This document shows, piece by piece, positions 10,937 to 22,492 of a stretch of DNA of 64,000 nucleotides. Origin of the DNA: Triangularia verruculosa (taxonomy: Eukaryota; Ascomycota; Sordariomycetes; Sordariales; Podosporaceae). The stretch is from contig MU863888.1 in NCBI GenBank assembly GCA_033296885.1, positions 310,001 through 374,000 on the forward strand, in the 5' to 3' direction. The notes beneath the pieces are model-generated. The model was not told the origin of the DNA, searched no databases, and saw only the letters and a list, made by a program, of their open reading frames with translations. Position 1 is the first letter of the stretch. Each line of letters opens with the position of its first letter. Both the position numbers and the translations under genes were made by a program.

Positions 10937-13900
10937 ATGGTGAGCCTTCTCCTCAACCACACTTCATCTTCCATCCCGCCCTTCAACAAAGGCAACAAGC
11001 GGCGCGGACGGTTAAGCCTCCCGCTGCCACGGACCGGGCCGCCGTTAACAAAGACATTCTTGTCTTCTTCCCACTTCTACCACCCCATACTAACGCCTCC
11101 ACACAGGACCAACAAGGCAAAATCACCCTCCCCCCTTCCCGCTACGAGTTCACAACCGTCTACTCCCACCCCTCGGCAAAAGCCGACATCGTCCTCGTCC
11201 ACGGCCTCAACGGCGACCCCTTAAAAACCTGGACCTCGAGAGAAAACGGCGTCTACTGGCCCACAGACCTCCTCCCCGCCGCTCTCAAAGACCAGCACGC
11301 GAACATACTCGTGTACGGGTACAACGCCGACGTCTATTCCTCCCGCAAAACCCCCTCCCGCTCCCCATCAGACAACTTCATCCACCAGCACGCGCAATCT
11401 CTCATCACCTCCCTAACCCACCACCGCAAAGCCGACGGCACTGAGCGGAACCCCATCATCTGGGTGGCGCACTCGCTTGGTGGGATACTAGTGAAGCGCG
11501 CGCTGCTGTACAGCAACGACGTGCGAGCCCACCACCAGGAGGGGTTCAGGGGGGTTTTTGTCTCCACCTATGGAATTATTTTCCTCGGGACGCCGCATAA
11601 CGGAAGCGATGTGGCTATTTGGGGGAGAGTGCTGCAGGCGATGAGCGAGGTGGCGATTCCGAGGAAGCTGTTTGAGACGCAGAGCGTGCTGTTGAAGGCG
11701 CTGAAGAAGGATAATGAGACGTTGAGGGAGATAAATGGGCATTTTTTGGATGTTTATCAGCGGTGGAGGGTGCAGATGGTGCATGAGTGCCATACTAGCG
11801 ATGTCAGGGGGAGCAAGATTTTGGTTGTCGGTGCGGCGAGCGCGGGTCCGCAACTGCCTGGGGTGACGTACTATGGGATCGAGAAAGATCACTCGGGAAT
11901 GTGCAAGTTTGAGGGGGAGAATGCGCCGGGTTGGAAGAATGTGAGCACGACGATTAGGCAGTGGGTGGCGGATGGGGTGAATCTGATTCCGCCGAGGTGG
12001 CTGCTGGAGGAGAAGGATAGGCAGTTGAGGGCGAGCTTGGAGAATTTTGAGAGGGCTAGGCCCTATGTGAGTCTTTCCTCTGAATATTATCTGATATGTT
12101 GTACTGATGATAGCTACAGGAGAGTGTGTTGGCTTCGAGTGCGCATCAGCAGGCAATTGGTAGGTTGTCACCGGTTTCGTCTGAGTATGGCTGTGTTTGT
12201 GGGCGGCAGTTGCCTTACTCTGATTAGCCTTGAGATTCGTTGAAGACTGAGAAAAAAGGGGGTTGTTTATGTGTCTTTTTTTTGGGAATCAAGGCTGATA
12301 GTTTTGTGCCTCCGTAGCAGGCAGCAGTAATGAATTAGTTTCCCCCCGTCACCGGACCAGACCTCCCTCCCTCGTCGGAACTATTACTTCCATGTCATCT
12401 TCCCCAGGCCTGATGATCGAGTCCATCCACTCCGAACACCACCCAGACCCATCACCAGCAACCGCAACAGCTATCACACCAACCCAATCCCACCCTCCCC
12501 CCCTACAGCCACTACTAGTAGCCACACAAGAAGATCCCCTCTTCCTCCACCCAGACCCCTTCCGCCCGAACAGCTTCTTCATTGGCCGCTACGACGAACT
12601 CCGAGGCCTCCACGAGATTCTTCAAGACCGCAAGCGCCGCTCCGAAGGCACTTCCGCGGTGCTCATCTCCTGCCTCCCAGGGGGTGGGAAAACTCACCTC
12701 GCGAGGCAATATGTTTTCACTCACCTGCATCACTACCCTGGGGGGATCTTTTGGATAAGAGCAAAGTCTCGTCAAGAGATAGAGCAGATGTTTTGGCGGA
12801 TTGCCAAGACCGCTTTCCTGTTATCAGACATCAAGATGACGACGAGGGATGTCGTCTGTAAAGTTAAGGCTTGGTTGGCAGGGAGGAGGGATTGGTTGAT
12901 GGTGTTTGACGGGGTGCAGTTCGACATGGAAGGGCTAGGAGAGTTTATTCCCGACGGCAGGAACAGTTCGCTCATATTTACGAGTACAGAAAGAGCAGTG
13001 GGTGGCGAGCCGAGGTGGGATAATCCGCAGGTGATGAACCTTGGTATGTTGAAGCTGGAAGAGGCGAGGGAGTTGCTGCTTTTGGAGATGGAGAGACGCC
13101 CGCCCTTTGGGGAAGGGGAGGTGGTTTTGGCAGGGGAACTGGTGAGTTTGATGGGGAGATTACCGCTGATGATCCATGTTGCGGCGCAGCATATCAAGGC
13201 TACGAGGGAGCCTCTAGGGAGATATCTTGCTAGCTACAAGAGCGGGAGGAATGGGTTGAGGGGACTTCATGCTTACAAGGCGGTGGTTGGGCAGCTTGAG
13301 ACGAGGGGAGAAAACCCAGCCTTGAATCTGATCGGTTTGCTGTGTTTCTGGGACCAGCATGTTCCGGTGGAGATGCTGGGTTTGGGGATTGGGATGGGTG
13401 CGTTGGGGGACAAGGTCACGCCGGTGAAGACAAGGGATAGGGTACGGGGAGGGGCGCCGAGTTTGGGGAATACGATGCGGGTGTTGATTGCTTTTGGGTT
13501 GGTGGAGAGGAACGAGGGGGTGGGAGAGTATTATGTCGAGAGTTCCAGTGGAAGTACAGGGGGAAGGAGCTCGAGGCAGAGTGGTTGTGGTGGTGGAGGT
13601 AGCGGTGAGCCAAGCTTGGATATCTTACGCATTCACAGTGTGGTGCAGGCGTTTTTCATGGAGAGTTTGCATCAGAAGAGGGAGGCGCATTTTTGGCTGG
13701 AGAGATCGACGGCGATCTGGTGCAGGAGTTATGATGAGGCTGATAGGAGGATCACGACTGGGTATGACGGGTATGGTGGGTTTGATGGAGGGAGAAGGAG
13801 GAGGATTGGGAGGCTGCCGGATGATTACCGAAGGTACTGTGTCCATGGAGAAAGGCTGCTGAAGAATGTCAAACGATTTGAGAAGAGCCGAAGATACCCG

Positions 13901-15559
13901 AAGCCGAATGGAATGGACAAGGCGAGGGCACAGTTGGAGGAAAGACTGGCAAGAATCCGGTGGCAGATTGAGCAGGTGAATACTCACGGTGGTGAGCACG
14001 ATTCAGTGGATGACGACGACGAGGAGCCCGTCAGTGTTTTTGACCGTGTTCGATATGGCAGTGGGACGGAGTCTCAAAGCGACGGCACTATTCAGAGCGG
14101 TGAAAGCCAGAACAGCTGGGGAGCTGAGCTCCAAAGTCCTGGAGTTGAAGAGATGAACCCGATGGAATTTCCTGCTACTCAGTTGCAAGAAGACGACGAC
14201 GATGACCAAGGGGCGCCATACCCCAGTATGGCATTTATGCCAGAAATGCCGGATATCCCCAGGCTTACAGATACAACCAACAGCGATGAAGACGACAGAG
14301 CGACAGTAGTCCCGCCGTTTCCTACCGTCATGCAATCCGCCACAAATACCGTCGATGCCACCGGCTTTCTCTCGTCAATCAACAATACCTCTTCTGAAAA
14401 CCTTCCCAGGCCCAGTTCCTGGCGCGACAAAACCGTCCTCGCCAACGCCCGGGTAGCTCTTACCAACGAAGTGGCGCTCGCCTCCCTCTTAACACGACGT
14501 GGGCCTTCTCATTCACGATTTCCAATCCCCAGAAACGATCATCTCACCGCCAGAAGCGATGCTGAGCAGTACCTCAACAAGATCAAGCTCTCTACACCAC
14601 CTCCACCGTCTGTTCTCCCGCCTCCTGACCAACTCCCATCTCGGCCCAAAACATTAACTCTCCTGGGCCGCAACAGTTACTCTCTACCACAAGCCCAGAA
14701 GACACCAGCCCCCGAGTCTGAGGCGTTAGGCTCAGACTTTTCCACGGGCCTCAGCAAAATGCTTTCCGATTCCAAAACTTGGACAGCAGCCACGGTCAAG
14801 AAACTGCTCTCACCTTCCAGCTCCCCACACCCTTCCGGGTCAAAGTCAGCTCCTGTGCAGCAAGAAGGTATCGCCAGACCCCCGGCGCCCATATTCAGGG
14901 GCAGCGGAGACAGGGGTACAAGATCCGCAAATTCCAGCCCAGCACACGCTGCCTCACCCTTCCGGCCACCCCTGCCCGTTTCGGTTCGGAGATGGGAAAC
15001 AGAAGTAGACCATTCCGAAGACAGAATGTCGCTGTCATACCCATCTATCTCACTTCCTGCTCAACATCAGCGACACTACCCTCCGCCCCGCAGATCGAAT
15101 CTGAGCGTTGCTTCTTCACCTACCCCATCTACTTCGCCAAAGCTGAAGCTAGCTACGCCGGCGCTGACACCGAGGAACTCGCCCCCGCTGTCAACGTCTA
15201 CGCCTGTACCGATATCTGGTGCATCATCTTTTCCCCCACCACTGACACAACCAAGTAGCTCGAGAGTAAGCAGTGGTACTCGATATCGAGCTATAAAAGG
15301 GACAGAGCAAGGCAGGTCGCCTTCGCCGCTGTCGACTTCACCGCCGAAGGTGGCGGCAGGGATCAGAGTAGGTAATGGGCAGATTGTCTCTTTTGTTGAT
15401 ACTACTAAGAGAAGTCGGTCGTCGAGTCCGGCTACGACGGTGAGGAGTGTGAGAGGTGAGAGGGGAAGGAGGAGTTGGGACTCGAGGATGAGCTTGGAGA
15501 GTGTTGGTGATGTCGAGGGAGGAGGTGAAGAGGTGGGGTTGGGGATTTTGGATACTTAA
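10937..15559 (+). CDS. NLR-like protein: alpha/beta-hydrolase plus NB-ARC NTPase with long disordered C-terminus
   Basis: Proposed exons are 10937-10939 (ATG only), 11107-12066, 12120-12159 and 12321-15559, giving about 1413 residues. All joins keep frame, and the frame stays open from the third acceptor into the NTPase part, so I read two large open frames as one gene. Residues 2-320 are a serine-hydrolase domain like that of fungal SesB-type NLRs: VLVHGLNGDP, nucleophile elbow AHSLGG with Ser near 124, FLGTPHNGSD, and a DHSGMCKF His. The NB-ARC domain (about 420-700) has FIGRYDEL, Walker A PGGGKT with Lys near 458, a Walker B-like LMVFDGV, FTST and GRLPL. A winged-helix region ends near IHSVVQ. 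The rest is Pro/Ser-rich and disordered, without TPR, ankyrin or WD repeats. In the family, ligand sensing by repeats triggers NTPase-driven assembly and the hydrolase kills or signals. Confidence 0.8.
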
Positions 15560-16480
15560 TTGGTTACATGTGCTGCAACCTTCATTTGTCTTGCATTTTG
15601 AGCGTTGATAGGCTTCATTATAGTATGGGTATTGGTGTATTTAATTGTGGTTATTTTGTACCTTGCTTATTTGCTGGTGCCATGTGGCAGCAATATATGA
15701 GGTAGGTACCTAGTAAGGCATCCATTCCACGAGGTTTTATCAGGAGCGCAAAGATCATAATATAAGCTATTGTTATCACTTTCTTTCTCCTACCTATGTA
15801 TCTCAGATAGCTACCTACCTACCTACCTAATTTGCGATATCCTGCCTCTTCACAGCATTATTGGGTACCTAGGTACCTAGGTAAGTAACAAACCCGAAAT
15901 GAAGCGCAGTACCTACCCAATGCAGAGCAGGTGATAAACGTACCTTGGTACTTACTTTATATAGGGCAGCTGCTGTCTTTCCACCCACGTCATAGACAAG
16001 CCAATCGGTACTGCACTTCAGTATCACACTTCTAACAAAGTAGAAAAGAGAATTTGAAGGTAGTTTTAAAACTCTGTTGACGATTTTTTAAGGCCGATCA
16101 ACTATTTTAAGGCCTTTTGACTGTAGGTATTTTAAGGCCTTGTTCCTGTTTGGCTGTGCCAGGTTTTTGTCCACGGCATGCCACTGAATGGTGGTGAAAG
16201 GTAGTACCTACCTCAGCAGGTACCTGCAATCAAATCAGGTGCTTTGACTGCCTCGTTGGCCATGGTCCTTCACCCTCCGCCACATCTGCCCCGCCTCGTC
16301 TTTCTCAACCTCCATGCCAGATATTCATTTCACTTAGGCTCGCGGTTCGCGCCTTCATCAGCGCCTTTCGACCAGGACAATCTCAGCCATACACGCTGCT
16401 ATTGGTATTGACTCCTATGGAATTTAGCTACGGTACGGGGTACGATTACAACGCCGCGGCCACCAGCGCAAAGCGTCAGA
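15560..16480. other. Intergenic region dense in TACCTA motifs
   Basis: It lies downstream of the NLR-like gene and upstream of the kinase-like gene, both on the plus strand. TACCTA/TAGGTA words cluster at 15701-15712, 15791-15830 and 15863-15885, with more near 15910 and 16205. Three TTTTAAGGCC copies follow at 16086-16139. No gene is seen. Confidence 0.6.
16086..16139. repeat. Three copies of TTTTAAGGCC
   Basis: The 10-mer occurs exactly at 16086-16095, 16105-16114 and 16130-16139, spaced 19 and 25 bp apart. The latter two extend into the palindrome AAGGCCTT. They lie about 340-395 bp upstream of the kinase-like start codon. They may be repeated factor sites or a decayed minisatellite. Confidence 0.55.
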
Positions 16481-18796
16481 ATGACAGACCGAATGGATCC
16501 CATTACCGCGTTCAAGAACATCGTACCTTCGCTTCGAGTACAAGGCATCGATGGCTTCGGCGATGCTGAATATGTCCCCTATTTCCAACTACAAGATTAC
16601 TGGAGCATGGATCGAATTCGCACGGTCCTTGAAGCCTGCAATGCTGGACAGTCTTGGATAAACTCCCTCCAGAAACGCTTCCTTCGTATCTTTTCCATCC
16701 TCGTCTTCTGCACCACACCGGACACGTGCATGGTTGGGCTTTTGTCTCACTTCTTCGTAAACGAAGTTGATGATTCTAGCCTGCCACTTGATGCCGATCA
16801 AGAAAGCACTGTCAAGATATTCGTTGACGGGACAGGCCGGTCAGCCAATTGGAATACATTCGACTCTTGCCAGCATCAATTCAACCCCGCCCAGACTGGG
16901 GGCATCCGAGTTGCAAACGATAGGATTTTAGCACCAAGATCCATCCTTCCATGGAAACCGGGGCCGGTGCTCTCAAACGGCGAACATATTATCTCTCAGA
17001 AGTACCTGGTGAATCTAGACGCCGAGTCTTACCTAGACGCGGTACGTTAAGAACTTGACAGGTGATGAACAGAAAGACCTCGTACTAACTTGACTTGGCT
17101 CTTACAGCCCAAAATCTCGGTGACAAGATTTCGATTAGAAAACAGCGATGCGATGACCTCTTATACAGATCAGTCAACGACCTGGGCGGCGTGGAGGTCT
17201 ACCTGTACGTCGACTGAACGTGTCTTCCGGGGCATCCTCAATTACCGTGGATCCTTTAGGCAAAATGGATGGGGCTGCATCCTTTTTGAGTTTGCCAATG
17301 GTGGTAGCTTAGAGAAGTATTATACCAGACACGACAGTGAAGACTCTCTGAGCAGTTTGGACATTCACAGTCTGTGGAAAGGGGCTTCCGAGCTTCTACA
17401 TGGACTCGCATATCTGGAGAAGAGACGGGATCACCAAGACGGGTTCAAGCCCCGAGATGTTTTTGTTTTTTCATGGGGGCCCCCCGGCGATAAACACAGG
17501 AATTTTGCCAGACCCACCTCACGGTATCTCTTCAAATTTCGCTACAAACACCCAGGCTGGCTAAAACCCAAGGAGCCTCCTCACGAGGCCAAAAGAGCTC
17601 TCGAGTTTCAAGCGCCAGAGTTTTCGTTGTGGGAGATGAAAGACCTGGAGCGTGAACATGCGGGTTATACCTATAACTCCTTCCCTATGGTTCCTTCGCC
17701 AGACCATAGAAAGGCCAATATATGGTCCCTAGGTGGTATATATTTGGAAATCCTTGTCTGGAGTATTACTGGCGAAGTTGGGCGACTGCAGTTCCAGTCA
17801 ATGCGCGAAAGACTAGGCCATGCTGGCGCATTTCACAACACCACTTCAACAATTAGCTTGGACAGCATGTTACGACGGGTCTTGCCACCGAGAGTGGACG
17901 ATGTTTCAAAGGCGGTTATGGACCTGATCTTGGGGTCAATGCTGTGTTTTGATCCAACGAAAAGAGAGGATGCCTCTAGCCTTCTGGACAAATTTACGGA
18001 CATTCTGGAAAAGCCTCGTTCAGCGAAAAGAGTCTTTGGGATGACGATAGGGCCGAAAGATAGTTTCGGCGCAATTTACGGTCGTCATCGTCAATGGCTG
18101 TCGGAATCCGGTCAGCAAGGCCCCGCTGAACCACATCCAAGAGCGTATAATAAGCGACCATCAGTTCCACAGAACCATTCATCTGGCACTGGTCAGCGTA
18201 CTATATCCCGGCCCAAGGCTGCTGCCGAGTCTAGACATTCGGCCACAAAGACAACCAACCCGCCCCTTCGGAACAATCGGGCTGACACTCCTCAACCGCA
18301 CCCGGACATGGGCAAGCTCACAAGGAGAGCATCACCGAGATTGGACGAGACTCGACAGCGCACGAGGGACGAAGCGCCTCTCCGAGATACTAAGCAATCG
18401 ACTATCCCAGAATCTCGAACAACGGCACTCCAGAATGGCACGCATCCTCCCATACCACAAACCTCATCTACCGATCATAATGCGCCAAGGAGGTCTAGCC
18501 ATCAACCGTATGTTGATCAACGAAGCCCTAACAATGAATCTCCGCCATCTCATCTGGCCTCTCCTCCCTTTTCTCCTCCCGCTACGACATACTATCAGCA
18601 GCAGCCGTTGTATGTCGTGCTTCAACCGCCACCGGTCCATATTCACCATGGCTACCCACGATTTACAGATTTCATGACAGACCACCGGACAAATCAGCAA
18701 GCACAACCTCCGCCTCCAATCTCCCAGCAGCCGAGACCTGTCGTGTGGGCTGTCTTTGATAGGCTCTCTCTCGGCAGCTCTAACATTCTTGGGTAG
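16481..18796 (+). CDS. Degenerate protein kinase-like (pseudokinase) protein
   Basis: Exons 16481-17041 and 17108-18796 (GTACGT donor, TACTAAC branch point, TTACAG acceptor) give about 749 residues. The N-terminal exon resembles the helical segment before many Sordariomycete kinase-like domains (YWSMDRIRTVLEAC, FLRIFSILVF). The kinase fold follows: a hinge-like GWGCILFEFANGGSLEKYY, a loop HQDGFKPRDVFVF where HxDxKxxN is expected, QAPEF for the APE motif, and NIWSLGGIYLEIL for DxWSxG. The catalytic loop has an extra residue and Asp for the metal-binding Asn; no DFG is visible, nor a clear beta3 Lys or alphaC Glu. It is therefore probably catalytically dead. The last ~200 residues are Pro/Gln-rich and disordered. 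The first ~50 residues of exon 2 look unlike a kinase, so a missed intron or frameshift there is possible. Confidence 0.7.
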
Positions 18797-19746
18797 CTTG
18801 GGACAGTGTCCACCTGGTAGTGTGAGGGGTATCTAGGTGCAGAGATAAACCCCTGGAGGACAGTCGAGAAAGAGGATAAGATTGAAGGAGTAATTAAGTA
18901 GAAGGCTCCCGCAGCGCGCCCCGCTAAAAGCAAGGAAGTCTTTGGACAGCGGCGAGAACAGATGCGGATGGTCACTTGATCTCAAACATCGGAGTAGCTG
19001 TATCAGTGCACCATTATGGAAGATAATACCCTTGATACTTAGGCAGACTTTTAAGGGCTGTGAGAGCGGGTAGCTATGTTCTGGTGAATGGTGGACGGGA
19101 AGCCTGAATTGGCCTACCCTTGGCGCGTCGTGCTTCTGAACGGAGGTCCAGAACGAAGTATGATACAGGTAGATTATAAGGCGTAGAGATAGGCTCTGTC
19201 AACACTTGATGGCCCCTAAAGGAAAAGTGAAGACGTGTGATACTCGGCGTGAAGTGTTGAGAGCACCCGCATGTGGTGGCCTGTTGTGGTGGAAAGGCGT
19301 CACCTGCAGGGGCTGCTGGGAGACCAACGAGAGCTTGGCATCGCAGCACCCCGCTAAGAAAGCACTGCTGACCAATAGGTTTTCGCGCTCACTAACAGGT
19401 GTGGTCAAAAGCGGAGTCAGTCAGGGGCCACTTTGGTGGGGTATTGGGGTTGACGGGGCCAGCTCACTGGAAGTCTGCTGTGATGGAGCTCTCTCAGCCT
19501 CTTTGGCCCACCCTCATGCGCCACCGGTCTGGAGCAACTCTGATGTTGATGTCAGTTAACAGGGGCGGATTGAGGCATGAAAGGCAGCGAAAGACCAAGA
19601 GGGGAGCGCCTATCATCATGTTGTTGCCCCTAACGGGCAAATGGAGCTTGTTGTTGACTTAGCGGGTTGATCACGGGTTGGGGTTCCTTTGTGAAAGAGC
19701 TCACTCAGAGAAGCGCAAAAAGCCAATTAACTCATTCTCTCGGGGT
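18797..19746. other. Convergent intergenic region
   Basis: This is the 3' flank of both the kinase-like gene (+) and the helical protein gene (-). Open frames at about 19200-19660 have no start context, domain or splice signals that convince me. Nothing else is seen. Confidence 0.55.
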
Positions 19747-21619
19747 CTAGCAACGCTGCCGTATCCAAGCCTTACAACTCTCCACAAGGGGAAGAATGAT
19801 ATTCTCACAGTAATACCTCCAGAACTCGTTGTCATCCCAAGATTGTGACCTCCCAATCCAGAGCGTCAAACACTGCTCGATGGCTTTGAGATAATGCAAG
19901 GGCACGTTGCTCTCGGTCTCTGGAGACTTCAGCCATTTGCTAGCAGCAAGACGCCTGTAATCCAACGTGCTCAGATCTGTACTCGTTCTAGTAGCCCATG
20001 CCTCGAAAGTTTCGTTGTGCCAAATCTCTAGCAGGAGAATTGCCAGCTCCACTAGGGCGTCACATGGGTCGATTTCCTGCATGGGGTCGTCAGGCTCAAG
20101 AAGTTCCTCTATGAAAGGAACGAGGAACGATCTTTTGGTATTTTGGTTGACGAGTTCAACGAGTCGGATAGTCCTGCTGCTCCATGGTGAGCTCAGCCAG
20201 CGGGTTTGTCGGAACTGGAGGATGGACGAGGCGATGTCTAATGCAAGGACTGTCTGTTGTTTTGGAACTAATAAGGCCCTCTTCTTTTCACTGCTTTCGG
20301 ATAGAAGAGATTCCAGCATGACAGGCTTTGGCAGATGAGGGCTGTGTGTTCTCATGTTCGGAGAAGTCGTGGATGTAGTGGGTACGGACAACACACCCAC
20401 AGCAAGGTCCAGTGTGAGATGTTGACGGCCTTGCCAGGCTTCCCTTGCCTTGAGACAAAGCTCAGTGACCTCCCGCCTGATGCTAGACACACCGGACAAA
20501 TCTGTGGAACTTGGTGGGCATAGAGTTATTGATGGCGTATTGGTCATTACAACATTGGAATCATGTATGACGGTTAATTTTGCATCACTAGGTATGGCGA
20601 CTGCTTGTTAGACAAGTAATTTTGGTCTTCCAGGCGTATCAACTCATCGAGAGGGACGACATACCTGTTTAGAGCTGTATTCGCCATCTGCTCGCTTCTG
20701 AACGCATTGACCAACACATGTTGCAACTTGGTATCGTCGATGGGCAGAACTAAACTAAAATAGAGCGTCCTTTCTGCAGTGATACGGGAGCTGTGGTCGA
20801 TCATCTCCACCGAGGCACCAAGCCGGTTCTCAAGCCGAGCCATTGCACCATGCCTCGTAGCACAGTTACAGCCTTTACACAGAGCGTTGAAGAGGTAAAT
20901 GGCTGTGGTTTGCACTTCTGCGAGATTGTGGGCGATAGTGACTGCCTCTTGTGAAGGGTCTTCTGAATAATGGCTTTGCCGGGTTTCTAACCCTTCAACA
21001 AACTCCTTTAAAGACCGTTTTGCCTCTTTCATATCCTCCAGTAGATTGTTCAAGTACTTTTGGTTCCAGGCAAAAGCGATACCACGCGGAAAGTCGAATC
21101 TCCCTCTGACTGAAGGATTAGCTCCGATAAGGGCTCGGACGTCGTCCATTTTTGCCTGTTCATAACAGAATTTTGGTTAGCTTGAACATGGGATGATGAC
21201 AACTCCCTGTGAAGAAGTCAGCTCGCAGGAAATACAAGACATACACCTTCAAGACGTCCTATGCGGTCAATCTTCGTGATGATTTTCTTGAGGCAGTCTT
21301 CATAAAGACCGAGGATCTCCAAACACCGCGCGTACCGTTTGCCCAACATTTTCTCGATCGCTTTAGTCAACTTGATGTCCGAGAGAATCTCGATGCACTG
21401 CATTTCGTCGAGATCATCGTAGGCTAATTTCGCAAAGCGCAAGAGGTTCACAATTTGCGTCAAGAACTCGAAATGAAGCCCTTTGAGGTCACGCAGCAAT
21501 GTGATCAACCTCCCCTTCCACTGCCTCATAGCCTTTGCTGGACCTTTCTCGTCACGGTAAAATTCAATGGCCTTGACCACGAGCGGTATAACACCAAGGA
21601 CAACTCCAGCAATATCCAT
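19747..21619 (-). CDS. Helical fungal protein of unknown function, possibly DUF7580 type
   Basis: Exons 21619-21245, 21155-20665 and 20587-19747 give about 568 residues. Both introns have GTATGT donors. The second (76 nt) ends CTAG after a TCTAAC branch point, and this join links two large open frames that are not in frame in the DNA. The N-terminus, MDIAGVVLGVIPLVVKAIEFY, is the amphipathic-helix start typical of fungal HeLo-like and NLR-associated proteins, followed by helices. The C-terminal part (LALDIASSILQFRQTRWLSSPW, then EIDPCDALVELAILLLEIWHNE) resembles what I recall of DUF7580-type proteins; that assignment is from memory. It has no known enzymatic motif. Its position among NLR-type genes suggests a recognition or cell-death role, which is inference. 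Confidence 0.72.
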
Positions 21620-22492
21620 AGTGTTTTCTCTTGTAGACTTGGGCTTTCACTTATTTGACGTGGCGGAAAAGATCTGTCACGTTGAAGGGGCGATCAACTA
21701 AGGTAGGTGGTAACAATACTTAAGAGAGCGTGAACCGGAGCGGGGTCATGGGTTCCTCCATTTCTCTGGGCCCTCATAGGTCAGCTTATGTTGCACCTCA
21801 ATGCCTCAGGCACATTAGGTAACGAAGCTCTGGGGAGAGAGGCTCTAAAAGCAACATCCCCGACGCTTTGCCTAATAAAACTACCGGATAGCCACCTGAT
21901 GCGGCTAGAGCATTAAAGAGTGCGTTCGTCCAGCCTTGTAACAGGACAGGAACCTTGCACTGGATGCCCTGGCTGTTATCTATTGCCATTATAACTAACT
22001 TAACTTACACCATGTTGCAAGTCGACTATCGTACTCTGTGCCGGGAAAAAAGGCAATTTTGACGCAATTGACTTCTGCCCCCCTCATGACCGTCAAACTG
22101 GAGCTCAAATTGACTTGAAAAGCAAGTTGTGAGCCAATCCTAGGTAAGGTAGGTACCTAGGTAACCTTCCAGGTTTAGATTCCCGAAAGGACTACACAAC
22201 TTTTGGGTGCACAAGAATAATGCAGAGCGAGTTTTATCATCTCCTCCTGTGACTGCGGGGTTCAGTTCGCAAATGGGAGTTGATGTAGGCGATTTGCTCA
22301 GTTGTCAACTCCCCTGGAGTACATGCGCTGTATGTGTCTTCCCAATCATGCTCTCACAAGGTTAGAACCCAGCTCAGTTTGGGAGATGGTAATAGAGTGA
22401 AAAATGTACCTAGACAGTAAACTGAAACGAACAACTAACCTACCGACCTACCTTACAAACACAACATGCCTTGGAAATAATGTACTAATAGC
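21620..22492. other. Intergenic region between two minus-strand genes
   Basis: It contains the helical-protein promoter (left) and the C2H2-gene 3' UTR (right). TAGGTAAGGTAGGTACCTAGGTAACC lies at about 22141-22166, one of the recurring motif clusters. No gene is seen. Confidence 0.55.

Noticed and set aside
11488..12171. 227-codon minus-strand open frame
   Set aside because: It is a shadow of the hydrolase domain, rich in His/Pro/Arg, with no domain of its own.
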